Origin: Phoronis australis
Lineage: Eukaryota > Phoronida > Phoronidae
Reading direction: 5' to 3'
Assembly: GCA_002633005.1 (NCBI GenBank)
Contig: NMRA01000009.1
Location: 104,654-166,653 of the forward strand
DNA: 62,000 nucleotides
Under the pieces are notes generated by a model. That model had not been told where the DNA came from. It did no database searches and saw nothing but the letters and a program-made list of their open reading frames with translations. Of the stretch, positions 1 through 13,622 are shown one piece after another. A program made the position numbers and the translations under genes. Position 1 is the first letter of the stretch. Each line of letters starts with the position of its first letter.

Positions 1-140
1 CGTGACTCAATGACATTTTCAGCGTATGGTTCTGCGGCTAGCTGTCTTATCTCGACAGCCCGGCATTGCTCTATTGCCGTTGCGCCAAACATGCTATGCA
101 AAGAAGTAAGACAAGGATCGGGGGTGGTCGAGCCAGTCGT

Positions 141-345
141 TGATCAAGAATAAAATTTCAAGCAACTGCATAATGTTACAAAATGTCGGAAAACAACAAT
201 GTTTCAATTCATTATTCTAAAGGATCACCTTACCAAACTTCGTGGTGGAAAAACATTTATTTTTCATGCAAGATGTCCAGATTATCCTATTTATATCACT
301 TGTAATATCGCACTGCGGCACTGTTCGGTCCCGCTGTTATCGCGC
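141..345 (+). mobile_element. Fragment related to the hAT-like element at 30.4 kb
   Basis: Several blocks match 30356-30570 in the same orientation, including gcaactgcataa, aaacttcgtggtgga versus aaactttgtggtgga, and gcactgcggcactg. The flanking 1-140 and 346-560 are less clear. The window therefore begins inside a degraded transposon copy. No transposase frame is visible. Confidence 0.55.
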
Positions 346-1539
346 AATGTCTCAGTCGGCTGACAATCGTGACTTGGAAATGCCGTCAAGTAATATAACA
401 GCCTCTTTCAATACGCATCTCGTTTTTTATGGCCAAAGATAGTGACGGTATTCAGCATGCACGTTGGGCCTACGTGTGAGTCACCTGTCAATCACAAGTT
501 GGTGTCAAGGTAACATGCACTCCAAAGTGTGGGAACTTGCGCACGTGCACCACCACAAATCAGTCACACATAGCGACAGGCCGAAGTAACAAACACGGGC
601 ATGACTATGTGCTTTTAAGCTGTTGTTACGAAAGACCCAGTTCTTTACGATATTCCTCCATTGTCAATGTTCCCCAAAACTGCGATGTCAAGTCTATTGC
701 CATATTTCCCGGCTCGATGCTTCCTCAGCCCATCCCTGTAACTAGCTTTGTGAATCTCCTACCCACTATCGTCAAGCAGTCTACGTCGTAGACATTTCAG
801 ACTCGAATGGTAAGAATTTTTGTTCAGGCTGAAAATGGCCAATGTATAAACAAAATTATTCTGGATGGCTAAAAAGAGGATGTGGAAACGATAATTCACA
901 CAGTCACGCTTACGTGGGCGCTGACGCAAGAAATAGTAAAGAACAGCCAGCGACATTAGTTAAATCTGCTAACCAGTTTGACTGAGATGCAATAAGCGAA
1001 AAACAAAATGTAACTAGCCGTTTTTTATTACTTCAAGATCATACACAAACATAATTATTGCCAACGTTTGAAGTCAGAAATCGACAGGCAGCAACGAAAT
1101 TGGTAACCCAGTAAGGCACTTGTACTGTCCCTTCGGTCGCTCCACATCCTCTATAACCCGGCAGTTATATTCATCAAAATATTGAGAATTTGACATCTTT
1201 GTGAGATTTGTTCAAAATACGAGAGCTTCCCACCTTAATAGAATTTGGAGGGTTGGCAAAACCATTGTCACGTTTCTCTGGCCTGATTTTTTCGAATATA
1301 TGTTTTATCTAGTGCACTGCAGACGAAAACTCAGCGCGGCAGACAAAGTCGCTGAAAGCGGAGGTTTTGACGCCGGCGGCGTTCTTGAACTTTGCAAACA
1401 AGGGAAGAAAATAAAGTGACAAAAAGGTTCAAGTATTATATTTTGAAGTGAGTTCATGACCCAAGACAATAACTCGTTACCTGTATTGTAATTCAGATTG
1501 CTGAACCACCGTCTCGGAGTCCCGGCGTCATTGCAATCA

Positions 1540-1785
1540 TTGTGCTCATCGATCTTTTTCTAAAAGTCGGGGAATCGCGTGTTTCCTTAGCACTAGGCTG
1601 TAAATCTTCATTCTTTAAAAGTCGGGATGGGCGCATAACCGAGAGGTGGGCGCTTAACTGGAAATTTTCAAAAATCGCAGGGGGTCGCTTAACCGAGCAG
1701 TGGGCGGTTAAATCGAAAATCCACTTAAAGTCGGGGATGGGCGGTTAACTGAGCATGGGCATTAACCCGAACGATTACGGTAGTT
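1540..1785. repeat. Degenerate repeats ending in a TACCGTA-type terminus
   Basis: Phrases like gtcggggatgggcg and cgcttaaccgag recur three times. The stretch ends gattacggtag, the reverse of a TACCGTAATC terminus like those of TA-target elements. A related inverted phrase occurs near 31360-31450. Confidence 0.4.
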
Positions 1786-3276
1786 ACAAGGGCCACCTTT
1801 ATACATTTGACATCGTTACAAGCACTAAACTTTACTAAATATTGCAAAGTGGCAGTAGCACTACACAAACTATGTTACCGTAGCAAGAAATTAGAAAACT
1901 TGTATTTAGTAAACAAGTATTTTTACTGAAAATTTTCATAATACGAAATTCTACTTCGCAGCAATATTGTATGTGAAACTAAATAACTTACATTTCAAAA
2001 TCGACATAAATAAGAATTCAAGTGGCATTCCTTGCTTGCTTCACACCTTGTTTTAAAAAAGTAACATTGTATAAATAAACTTGTACAATAAAACATACCA
2101 AACTCTGTTTTGCTCCTTTTCAAACCCAGGAATCCATTGTAGCTACTAGTTACAGTTCAAAGACAGGATGAAAATATTTATTTTCCACAGGACAAAGAAT
2201 AAAGCAATGGGCAAATATAACTGGAAAACCCATTTACAGACAGGTTAAAAGCCTGTAGTTAACTGACAGTACTCTGCTGATAAACATACATGAGCAGAGA
2301 CAATGACTAAAACAGCCAGTCCAGATCACCTTACAGCTCCATAGGAGTTCTCTCACAATAGGGACAATACAAAATCACCAGAGACAAATTGCTCAAGCTT
2401 TACACTAGTTAACAGCCAAGAGTAATGCAGAGCAGAGGTGATGGGACTCCCTGGTGAACAAGAAGGTTTTCACTCAAGGCAAATACTCCTGCAGGGAAAG
2501 GAAATACTCCTGGGCGAATGGAAATACTCTTGGAGAGGTCAATTTTATTTTTTGATAAGTGCAGTAACTCCATTGACAGACTTGTAAATAGGGAGCCATT
2601 GGTAGGAACAATTCCTGCTTACATTGAGTTGTGTAACAGAAACACCATCCCTATTGGCTATTGAAAGGGTTAATTAATGCAATGAACCTATCCCTTTTGC
2701 ATATTCTTGCTCAGCTGAATTGTTAAATCCTGAAGCCCACAACAACACGACAAGAGATGCTATGTTATCAAAAATGACTACATCTTTTGCAATAAGTCCT
2801 TAAAATACATCTATTAGTGAAAACCATTCTGCTGATTTGTGAACTTGAAAAAAGATTTTATGAAGTGTTTCAAAGTAACTCCCTAAATGAACCCTTTTGT
2901 AAGGAATTTTGATGGAAAAGGCGCCCTTAGTAGAGGAGCAAGTCATGAAGTCGCCTTTTCTGAGCAACACGTCCAGTATACTTCTTTTGAGAAAGTGTCC
3001 CTTCGACGAAGCCCCCCCCCCCAGACGAAGCCACCCCCCAGACGAAGCCTCTAAATTGTGAATGCCTAATACTTAACTTAGGGAACAGCTGGATATTTTC
3101 AAAGAAACACAAAATATAGCTACTTCTCAAATAACTCAGGATTTGGGAAATGGTTGACAATGGTGAAAACTGCTCAACTTACAGACAGCACCACATGAAC
3201 CAAGTTATAATAAATTTATATCAAAATACAGAACAAAGAACATGAACAGTATATTTGAAGCTAAGGCTCATTCAAA

Positions 3277-3393
3277 TTTCCAGGCCAACACAAGTCAAAC
3301 TACCTTGGGATCAAGTTTCCAGGCCAACACAAGTCAAACTACCTTGGCTTCAAGTTTCCAGGCCAACACAAGTCAAAATACCTTGGGTTGAAG
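3277..3393. repeat. Tandem repeat, 39-bp unit, 3 copies
   Basis: The unit starts tttccaggccaacacaag and repeats at 3277, 3316 and 3355 with few mismatches. A short C-rich repeat (ccagacgaagcc) lies just below it at 3004-3051. Confidence 0.9.
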
Positions 3394-6300
3394 CAGTACT
3401 AACCACACCGTTTGTTTTCTAATCTGCCTGCGGAGAAAACAACATCAAAAAGCCGGCTTCCTTTGAATTATAACAAGCGGTACCATGTCAGCCATGGACT
3501 CCCTGCAATGGGCCAGACACCACTAAAGAGAGCCGACAGATGAAGGGTTTAAAAAATAAACCAGCCAATTAAACAATTCCTATTCCTTTTTCTCCCTTCA
3601 CCAATGGCAACTGTGCGAGATTAGGTGTTTTCATGTTGTTGCAAAAATGGTAATGCCGTGCCCTAATTTCTTCTCTTTGATCTTGAGCAAATTATGGAAA
3701 AGTTACAGCACGTACTTGCAGACAACCACTATCAAGATCTTTTACATCGAATGGAATTTGAGGAGAGCAGCTAGATCTAATATCAAATTACTTGCCACTT
3801 AATTAGCAGAACTTCTATCAGCAGGAAATTAATCTGTAGTCGTCAGAACAAAAAACAGTTAAACACCATTCAATAATTATAAGATAACATTCCAACTACT
3901 AAAACTACAATTTCTCGGACTTATATAAAACATCTTTGCCACATTTCTCAGCAGAAGTAGAAAAAACAGCACAAAAGTGACACCATTGTCAGTCGGTGTT
4001 TATTACAAAGATCTCCCTAAATGTGTTCAAACATAGTGCAGTACTACCGTATGTCTGAAAAGTTCTGAGACAAGTTTGGAAATCAAGAGCCATGTATGAA
4101 AAGCTGGCACTCATGTCTTGAGCCAGGTATGAGAGGCAGGATTTTTTCTGCTTTACAAGAACTAGATTGGAATGGTTTGTAGATTTTTACTATTTTTCTA
4201 TAAAAATGATACAAGATAACGGGTACTGTTTAGGTAAATAAGTTGGAACAGAGTATGAGCCAAATTTGTACTTCTTGCCTGGGAAAACTTTGTAATATCT
4301 CAATAATCATTTTTGTTGATTTTCCATACAAAGTCTATCACCATTTTTTGTGTACCACCATATAATGCTGTTGTGTCTGGTAATGGCCATGATATATTTC
4401 CCTTTTTATGATATGTAAAGTTAATGACCCGCATCCTTTTATTTAGTGGCCCCCATTCTAACTCGTATATCAAAAATCTAAGCCTTGTCAACTAGTAATA
4501 GTATATACTTTCTAAAAGAAAAAAATCAGGGAATACAAAAATGTTTTGTATTAATGCACCATTATTATTATTATTACATTAACACCTTTTGAACATCAAA
4601 ATTTCGTTTTTAAGAAAGGTACATTCATAACAAAGTAAACCCTCGGTCGACTTTAATGAAATCTTTTTAAATGAAAACTTCACCAGTTACCTCAAAAACG
4701 CTGATAGGAATTGTCAAATAGTCTTTTCACTTGGTTTCTATGAAAAATCAACTCGTAAAACATAAGGTATTTTTATAAAAAGTAGAAGTCGTATTCGTCT
4801 TTGTTACATTACGCAAAAACAAAGCCTTTATATCAAAAATTCTGTTAAATTGATAAATAATTATTAACATTGGAAAGTTTCAGTGAAATCCACCGAGCCG
4901 TTTTCGAGAACTCATGTTCGTAAGTTCAAATAAAGTTGATTTACCGAAGCCGAGAAAAAGTGGATTAAACTGGGACGAGTGGAAATCTCAAAGTCTTCCG
5001 ATAATTATTCGGTGAAAACTTGTTTTCGGTAAATATAACCTATACATGCCATAACCATGTTAGCTATTTCAACATTCACTCGCTATGTCAATTGAATTTG
5101 CAGTGCGTAATCGACTTAATTATCGTTTAAACGTACCGTCTCCAGCCAAGAGGTCGGATCAACTGTTACAGTTGCTTGACCTACTTAAAAGTAGATCAGT
5201 TCATTGTTATACATATGGTCTGTACACATCACGTGCCGCGAGACTGATACGAAACCAAGTAAGAAATGTATAACAAAAATTGAGTCGGTGGTTAAAGCAT
5301 GTCGTTAGCATGAGACTGAAACAGCAAAATGTCAAATTACTTCTTGAATTAAGTATGCATGTTAATGCACAACTCCCTCAGGATCAAAACTAGGTTTTGT
5401 CTTAGTTTTCCCCAGCACCGTTCTATCATATGCACACCTCGTTGACTCAATATTATGGCGACTCGGTGAATGCTCTGTACCTGGCGAAAGATTCAGTTTG
5501 GGTGACAACCCTGTAACCTTTGACCTCGGATAAGAAGTAAACAAATATCCACGTGGTTGTGCGGTTCCACGGTGGTTCTACTCAATCTTTTTTCTCACTA
5601 CATGGTACCGTATATATATTTTGTATTTGAAGTTCCCCGAGAATGAAGATATGGTATTTTGCTAGACACATGTGGAATTTTATAAAAAATTGTGAATAAG
5701 GTTTGAGATAGCCTTAAGAGTTTTGTTTAATCTGTGATGAGTAGTCACTGTTCATTTATGTACTGATGATTCCTCTTCCAGAAAGTTTTTGAAAGAACTA
5801 TTTTATGAAATTTCATCATTTCCACGACTCTTAAGTATTCACTAAAGCCAGATCTATGAAAACAATGCTAAATGGGCAGACATGTACGCACTTGCTCATT
5901 AAAAATTTCAAGCTATAAATACCACTAGCACATAATATTCAAAAAGATATAAAGTGCATATCACCATACCTTCCCAGAAATAAAATTTTCTATTTAGATT
6001 ATGTAAAAGAAACAGCCCAGTGACTTTGCATCGCCGCCAAGCACTGATCAATAACAATCATGAGTGAGGGACTATATTGCTCTCCTTAATTTACATAATA
6101 TGCAAATGAATGAAATTCTGATTTTGTCAGTCTTTGAAGTTTGGTTAAGATTGGCCATTTGATTAATGTTTTGTATTTAATTTCTATTTTACTAACATAA
6201 ACGATCTAAATTCTGGTCTTAGTCACTTAGTTGCTGAGGGTAATACCAAAACAATACTGTGTTCAGCAACAAACATCAAGCTGAGTGTTAAGTAAATAAA

Positions 6301-6779
6301 TAATGAACATCAACCAAAAAGAAAAAACATTTCAAATTAAACTAATAATCTTGAAGATGCTATATGGCATTAAAACATTGACTGTGTATGGTAAATAAGT
6401 TTGCTAACAAACTACCAAAGCCAACTGCAGTACAACTGAAGGTGAAATCTTGTGCAAGTCTTGAGTTTACAACTTTTTTTGTTCTAATATTTATGCAAAC
6501 TTAATCATGATGAACGGAAGAAAGCAGCTGGTCTGACTGTTAAGTTAGTGCACTTTTCTAGTAACAGGATTTAGCCACTTTAAATGAAATGGGAATTCCT
6601 TGAAAACCACCCGTAAGCCAGTGCAGCCTTTTGACGATCTATTTCATATCTTTATTAAACGATCACTTAAGTGCCGACCACACTATGAGTTACCCTAGTA
6701 CAAGTTAGTCCTGGACAAACTTGTCGTTAAGTTTAGTAGTAGTGAAGAAGATGCTTGTGTTGGGACAACTTGACTAAAA

Positions 6780-6933
6780 TGTGACAGCGCCCCCTACCTT
6801 ACTTGACAAACATGTGACAGCGCCCCCTACCTTACTTGACTAACATGTGACAGCTCCCCCTACCTTAATTGACTAACATGTGACAGCTCTCCCTACCTTA
6901 ATTGACAAACATATGACAGCGCCCCCTACCTTA
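6780..6933. repeat. Tandem repeat, 33-bp unit, about 5 copies
   Basis: The phrase tgtgacagcgccccctacct recurs every 33 bases from 6780 with small changes. No coding frame runs through it. Confidence 0.9.
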
Positions 6934-8899
6934 GCATAGGAGGGTTCTAGGACAACTTGACCAGTGTGCGTGCTTGCGTGGACACAAACCTCCAGGCAAG
7001 GTGGAAGTAATTAGCACCTCAGTCCTGCCCACTAGCTCAGTCTGTTTCTAGGTGTAGTGTAGCCACAAATTATAAAAAACGGTGAGAAATCTGATTGCAT
7101 TAAACCACCAAAAAAGATTGAAGAACACTGTCCACCAACTACAATAGCGCCATCTAGTGACAAGAATTATTCCATTACGTCACCACTACATGGAGAATAG
7201 CTAATCAATAAGCGCACCTGTCAAATTCTAAACATCAATTTTTAGTGAGGTAAAGTATCATCAAATATTATATCTTTTGCTTTCATATAACAAACAGATA
7301 CTCTAACAATAGCAGTTGATTATTCTTTGCATATCACTTTTGCAGGGTAAAGTTATATGAGGACTGTTTAGTTAACGACTTCAAGGGTCACAAAAATGAG
7401 TTGTGAATTGATGAAATAAAGCCAGTTAAGCCTTCGTGTATATTGTGGTACAACTGGAGCTCAAAGGTATTACTTTTGGTTTACCTGAGTTACCTGACCA
7501 CTTCATTATTACTTTGAAGTTGTAGTTTTGGACTCTGTAAAGTAGAGCTCACTATAACGACAACAATGGCAGAAAAGAAATGTACAGTACCTAGTTTTCA
7601 TAATTCCAAACATGACCTTTAAAAACGTTGCTTTTTGCTTTGAGAAATACCGTAGCTACAAACAATATTTCGAGTTCTTTATGTATAGAAGGGAGAAGTT
7701 TGGTAACGATGCACAAAAAACTTCTACTTTATTAAAACTTTTCCTATATTAATATCAAAAATATTAGTAGATTTTTTTTACCAATAATACAACAAATGCA
7801 AGCCGCAGGCCTTGTATTTCAGCCACATACTCGTATAACATACATATACATAACTTTTACCATAGCATGAATTTGAAGTGAACACAACATTTTCATTGGG
7901 AATTACTTCAGCTGACATGTGTCAGCTTGGTTATGATGTATCATTTCTTTATTAAGTCATTGTTATGCCTCCAGACGGAACAATGCAACTTCAGGCTTTA
8001 GACTAATCAGCTCTTACCAGTTCTTTGTGTGGGCAGCATTAATCCGACACAAGAAGTGTCAGTAATTCTATTCGACCAATATAGTGGAGAGCTCGTTCTA
8101 CCTTGAAAGGAACACTTACCTGTGTCCCTACGGTGTCTGGAAGCAACTTTTAGTTAACAAGTCTTGAGTGACGGACTCGAAATAAAAAATACAAAATACT
8201 ATAAATATGAGAATAGACATTTGAAGATTGTTGTGACCTATTGTGTAGACCTGCAAGGGGCAAACTGTCTCAGTCCTCAAAATCAGAGTTTTACATAGCG
8301 ACCACAAGGTCTTTAATTTCGACATGGAATTTTGAAAATCTTACCAATCGACATAATTCAACCTGATATAGAGCTCCATCGAGATGGTTTTTGAACAAAT
8401 TTCAAACTGGGAAATGGTTGCAATGACATACCACATTGAAATTATCGCACTTGCATCAAGTTGTGGCTCCACAATGATAACATGTTGTATCCAAAATATA
8501 TTCATGTTCATTGAAATACGTACATGTTTACCACACACATCTTGATAATGCTATGTAATAAACATGTCACGTGACCACAAAATAACCATCGTCATGTAAT
8601 CAAAACAAAACTAGTTTCTGCATAGTGTCGAGCGACTCAGCATCAAGATTTCAAACAAAATGTTTAGTTGTGTTTTCAACAAAGTTTGTGTTAACAAAGG
8701 GCTGCTACCAAGATATACTGACGTAACACGTTATTGATAAAACAGGAGTTGTCTGCCTCCAATCCGGGACCAAAGTCGAAACCAAGAATGCACCAAAGTA
8801 GGGCAAATTAGCCATAATAATATTACGAGTCGCAGTCGCTACTGAGTGAAACATGGATAAACTGATTGGTGACAATAAGTAAACATGAGGAGAGTACGA

Positions 8900-9093
8900 G
8901 GTGGCCACTGACAGATATGGGGAAGAGGTGTGGTTACTGACAGATATAGGGAGGAGGTGTGGCTACTGACAGATATGGGGAGGAGGTGTGGCTACTGACA
9001 GATATGGGGAGGTGTGGTTACTGACAGATATACGGAGGTGTGGCTACTGACAGATATGGGGAGGAGGTGTGGCTACTGACACATATGGGGACC
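8900..9093. repeat. Tandem repeat, 29/26-bp unit, about 7 copies
   Basis: ggctactgacagatatgggg recurs at spacings of 29 or 26. The shorter spacing comes from a 3-base deletion in the gga run. Confidence 0.9.
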
Positions 9094-11717
9094 AAGCTGA
9101 CGTAGTGGGAGTCCAACAATTTATAGAATCGAAAAAAATGAAAAACACCAAGCAAAAAACGTGAGTGACATCAAAACTTGTGAAACCTGGCTTTTCAGTG
9201 TCATATTCCTAGGCGTATTGGCCAAAGAGGAAAAATTAAGACTCAGCGAAGAAACGGGTTCGATCTAAGTATATGGTATAAATATGTTGAACTATATGTA
9301 TTTTTATATGGGTTCGGCTTCATGAAAATACTCACATAGCACAACCATCTCAGCTAACAACACATCCATATAGAAACACATGTAATTTAACATATATTTA
9401 ACTTTGAGAAAGAATAAAATGTGAATAGAAGTCATGCTCTAAAGGCATTTGAAGTGGCAGACGAGACACAAGAACGTTATCAAGCTAACGCCAACAGACA
9501 ATTATCTGGTGTCGAGAAACTCAGAAGTCCCTGATGTATGATCAGACAATAATCTGCGACCGACAGTCATCGAGATGCTTGTTAATACAGCAACCAGAGA
9601 CCCACAGCATGGCTAATGGAGAGTCTATTGGTAGCAAAGTGAATATTCCACTTATTATGAAATTAGATGAAGTTGTGCGATGGACTTGAAGTAATTCGGT
9701 TCCTATTCCACTTGAAGCTGCAGGATAAAACAACTTAGGCTGGAGACTGAAGGACTAAAACGCCCAAAGAGCCTTGTTTATGTTGTATTGTTTTAGCTTC
9801 CACTGCCTTCAGTCAGATTGCTTTTGCACAATAGAATCAATAACTGACCTACAACAGATTTCTAACATAGAACCAGGCAGTATTTAATTAGGAAGGACGG
9901 GAGAACTTTAGTGTGAAAGAAACATCAATGGCCACAAGACCAAACTAAATTTTTTGAACTTGTGACCAGCAGGGAGACTATGTTTGTAGACTTGTATGTT
10001 TCTAATTATACCTCACACTCAAAAACTTATAAATGTACTTCACACGTGTACAACATTGTAATAAATCTGAACAAATATTTTCAATCTACATACAGTAAGA
10101 CAATTAAGCATTTTAAAACAATTTTATATCAAGATGTTCATTAAACATCTCCCCTAGGACAATTTCACAAGTCAAATCCCCAGTGAAATGAAAATGTGAC
10201 AGCCAGTTATGCACAAGTCATTACTGCCAATACCCGATCAAATAAAAACAATGACAAATTATTGAAGCAGAGAAGTTAGTAGGTGAGCTCAATAGACGAA
10301 GTCATTTGAGTGTGAACTACCTGGATAACAGCATGTATTTCTGTCAATAGAAGTATGAAGCTGAGGTTACATGGCTTCACTGCATGTCCTAAAGAATCGA
10401 TACAAGTATTCATTAAGATAATAAAACATAGACTTGAGGGCAAGTTAAGCACTTTTTGTATAACAATGCATCTTAAATGAAGTAAAAAACATATGACACA
10501 CAACTGACCAGCCAGACATGTTGCATTCATAAAAAGAACAGATGACGACTTTGTCTATTTTGCAGCCACAAATTAATGAATTTTAAGAGTGATACAAAAT
10601 TTTCTTTCATAACATATAACAAATTTTTGACAGGATATTATATTTTTTGTTTCAAAATAAGCCCTTGACCAACTTAATTTTTAAAGATACCTAACAAAGA
10701 ACTTTTTTCAAAATTTCCACATCCTTAGCCACTCGCCCAGTCGCCAATGCGAGTAAAAATAGGGCTAGATCGCCCAGGTGGCAAGCGAATTTTCTCAGCG
10801 CAATAAACACTCTATCATTTCCCAGATGAAAATCAATAAATTTTCTCTTCCCTGAGCTGCTTTTATCATGAATTTAAGGTTAAGTTTGGTCCACATCTCG
10901 ATGCTCCAGCAGAAAAAAATATCAAAGCAGTGCGCTCGTACCGAGTCAGTAGGACTAGAGTTAATCGTTGCGATTTGTCTAAAAGCCACAGTGTGTGGTC
11001 GTGCACAAAGGAGTTTTTGAACGTAGTTCGAAACGAAGAAAAAGGGGGGAAAGAGGGAGGACAGTCCATGTGCCCACAGCGAGTGAAATTCCATATTTCT
11101 TGGAACTGACTTCTTATTGTACTGTGTAATTTTAGCCAAGGTTATTTAATAAATAATAACATTGAAATTAAATATAGATTTCAATGATGTCCTTGTTATC
11201 GTTATTAGCAAAATATCGGAATTTTTTAGCTAGATTGATCGTATAGAGTCTATTTGGTGCGGCCATAAGATTTCCAGGTGCAAAGACTATTTTTCTGCAT
11301 TTTGGTCCAGCCATATGATTTAGCAGTACAGTACAGCACAACGTTACTCGGTGTGGCCACTAGCAACACGATGAATACCCCACCCCTTGAAAACTGTTCT
11401 AGTTCACAAAGTCCAGGCAGAATCATGATACGCACGTTGAGTTGTGCATGATTGGTGCACATGCTATCGTCTTGGGTGTTTTCATTTTCATTTGTCAAGC
11501 AGACCAATGTGATGTTTTTGGAGGGAGTTCGCCCTCCTTCTCAGCAAACTACGGCGGAAAAAAGAAACCATCACGCCGATTATGAGGAAAACAAGAAAAG
11601 GTGTGATTAAACGTGCAGATTTGCAGACAGGGCGGCCCTGGCTTCAAGACACGGAAGACGGCATGCAGTTTTAATTAAAATGTAGTTACTACGTTGGATG
11701 ACATATCATCTTGCGTA

Positions 11718-11840
11718 GCCAGCCAGACAGCTAGTGTATAGCCAGCCAGCATAGCTAGTGTATAGCCAGCCAGCATAGCTAGTGTATAGCCAGCCAGCCA
11801 GCCAGCATAGCTAGTGTATAGCCAGCCAGCCAGCTAGCTG
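11718..11840. repeat. Tandem repeat, about 24-bp unit (GCTAGTGTATAGCCAGCC)
   Basis: Four copies of gctagtgtatagccagcc spaced 24, 24 and 32 bases apart sit exactly at the H/T junction of copy A. They look like a local expansion of the junction sequence that also occurs once at 49.06 kb. Confidence 0.85.
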
Positions 11841-12066
11841 TATGATGACTATTGCTGAGCTGCTCGTCACCTCGCCATGAAACTAGTTTCAACAAGTACA
11901 GCTAGACTGGCGAGGGTGCATTAAAAATTTGGGAGTCAACCGACACTCACCTTGCCCGTTACAGCAGTTTAAGTGAAGAACATTCTAATAAACGTCATTT
12001 TATTGCGTAGTTCTCTGCCTTTTGTAACAAAGTTTATTTATTTATCTAAACATCATTCAACAAAGA

Positions 12067-12258
12067 ATGGACTCACCGGAGACAGCCCAAGAGTTGTTAT
12101 CTCTGCGGCGAAGGATGTTAAAGTTGAGTCCCGATGAGTTGCCAGCAGTCACTGGTACGGTGCGCGGCTTTAGACGCTCTGCGGCTGGGTTAAAGATCTT
12201 TTATAGGCCTAACTATCCCCAATTCCCGTACCAGGATGAATTTCAAAAAATAACTTGA
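12067..12258 (+). CDS. Unassigned 63-codon frame inside H/T repeat copy A
   Basis: The frame starts MDSPETAQELLSLRRRML, has a basic stretch TVRGFRRSAAGLK and ends at TGA. It lies in a segment of about 350 bases present in copy A but missing from the copies at 33.3, 46-48 and 48.5 kb. Its local base composition is higher in GC and more codon-like than the surroundings. It could be the remnant of a transposase N-terminus, a captured host exon or chance. I do not recognise the family. Confidence 0.3.
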   Translation: MDSPETAQELLSLRRRMLKLSPDELPAVTGTVRGFRRSAAGLKIFYRPNYPQFPYQDEFQKIT

Positions 12259-13549
12259 CTTGGCTGCGTCAGATGTGATATGCGACGTTGATGTTGAAAT
12301 TGCGCCATATTTTTTATGTTGATTTCCTTTGTTGGTTTATAATTCATATATTGCAATGTAGGCATCCTGGGGAGGCTTGGATGTATTTCGTCGTTTTGAA
12401 AACAGTATGCTCGTGACACACGCACACGCCATTTCCTAAAGTTTTGCGACATCTCTCGGGAGATGATGACAGCTTCGCAGCAGCAAAATTTGTTCTGAAA
12501 TTCCGTTTGATGGTATTAAAATATTAAAAACTTATAATGAAGAGAAGCAAATTGCGATAATTTGGTGTGGCGTGTACGGAACCTTGTGAAAGAACAACAG
12601 TTGATTGTAGAATTGACGAAAAAAAAAAACTGGCCAATGGGTTACGCAATATTTCATGGTGCTGAAAGCCAACGCAAAAAGATTGTGCCACAATTTTAAC
12701 AGCAGAATAACGGTAGAACGCCAACTTTTTCAAGAACGGTAAATAATTTAGTGTAGGGTGTAGTTTTTAATGATGCTAATTTTGTGTCAGATTTTATCTG
12801 GTCATTTTTTACCCACATCCGCGTGAAGCTGCATATTAGTATATAGCTGTGCTAAGCCCAAGGCTACGTCTTGCGTTGCTGGTAATTCATCGACGTCGAA
12901 AGTTTCTCGGTAGGAATTCTGCAATTTCTAAAAGCGACACTAGCCCTAGTAGATGGTGACCAGCACACAAAACAATCATTTTTATTGACATTGGCAGCAA
13001 GTTTGTGGTGACTGATGTGAAACGACCGGGCGACTGAACTTTGGGCTCGGCGAGTAGATTTTCTGGATCACTCGCCCAGCGGGTGAGTGGGGTTATGAAA
13101 CCTGGGTATATCACTGTGTTACACTGATGATGCAAAAGCAATAAACTTTCCAAGTTTCCATGAAAATCCTCAATACATAAGTGATGATGTTTCAACAGGT
13201 GAATAAAACTCATAAAATATGTTATGCATAAAAACATCAGCTGCACTTTGAGGAACTTTTCTACAAATGAGAATTTTACGATAATTTGGAGAAACACACC
13301 TTACACATCAATATCAAGCGTGAAATTAATAATGATTTAATACACCCAGAAGACAGAAATATGAGTGTTAATAATAAGAGAGCATCCAACAAAGGTCTTA
13401 CCTTGTCCAACCACAGTACTAATATTACCACACTTCCCATTTTGTTTGGAATATTTCTCATGTAAATATTTCATTAGACAATAGATTAAATACAATAACA
13501 CTACTCAGCCACAGCTGAGAACAAAAGAAGAAAATGAGGCAACCTTATA

Positions 13550-13622
13550 CTCACTACACTACCTCCAGGTAGAGGGTACATAACCTCACTGTACTACCTC
13601 CAAGTAAAGGGGCCATAACCTA
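13550..13622. repeat. Tandem duplication around CACTACCTCCA
   Basis: Two diverged copies of an approximately 35-base unit containing acctcc[ag]a[gt]gta. Confidence 0.7.

Larger units (their letters stand above)
10720..13110 (+). mobile_element. H/T dispersed repeat, copy A (probable non-autonomous DNA transposon)
   Basis: Two blocks are joined here. Block H (10720-11735) recurs reverse-complemented at about 50440-49058. Block T (about 11840-13110) recurs forward at 33.26-33.99 and 48.26-49.05 kb, and reversed in 46.25-48.25 kb. The outer ends both carry variants of ccactcgcccag-like sequence, which could be degenerate inverted ends. No transposase was identified, although copy A alone has an extra segment with a 63-codon frame (12067-12258). 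The element class is not known. Confidence 0.6.

Noticed and set aside
4300-4491. Minus-strand frame ending KMVIDFVWKIN, considered as a LINE remnant
   Set aside because: Only a few residues resemble reverse-transcriptase tails; no catalytic motif or poly-A end was seen nearby.
10795-11507. Minus-strand frames of 114 and 85 codons, the latter resembling 49601-49825
   Set aside because: Similarity between the frames reflects the H repeat copies themselves; the reading frames shift and break between copies.
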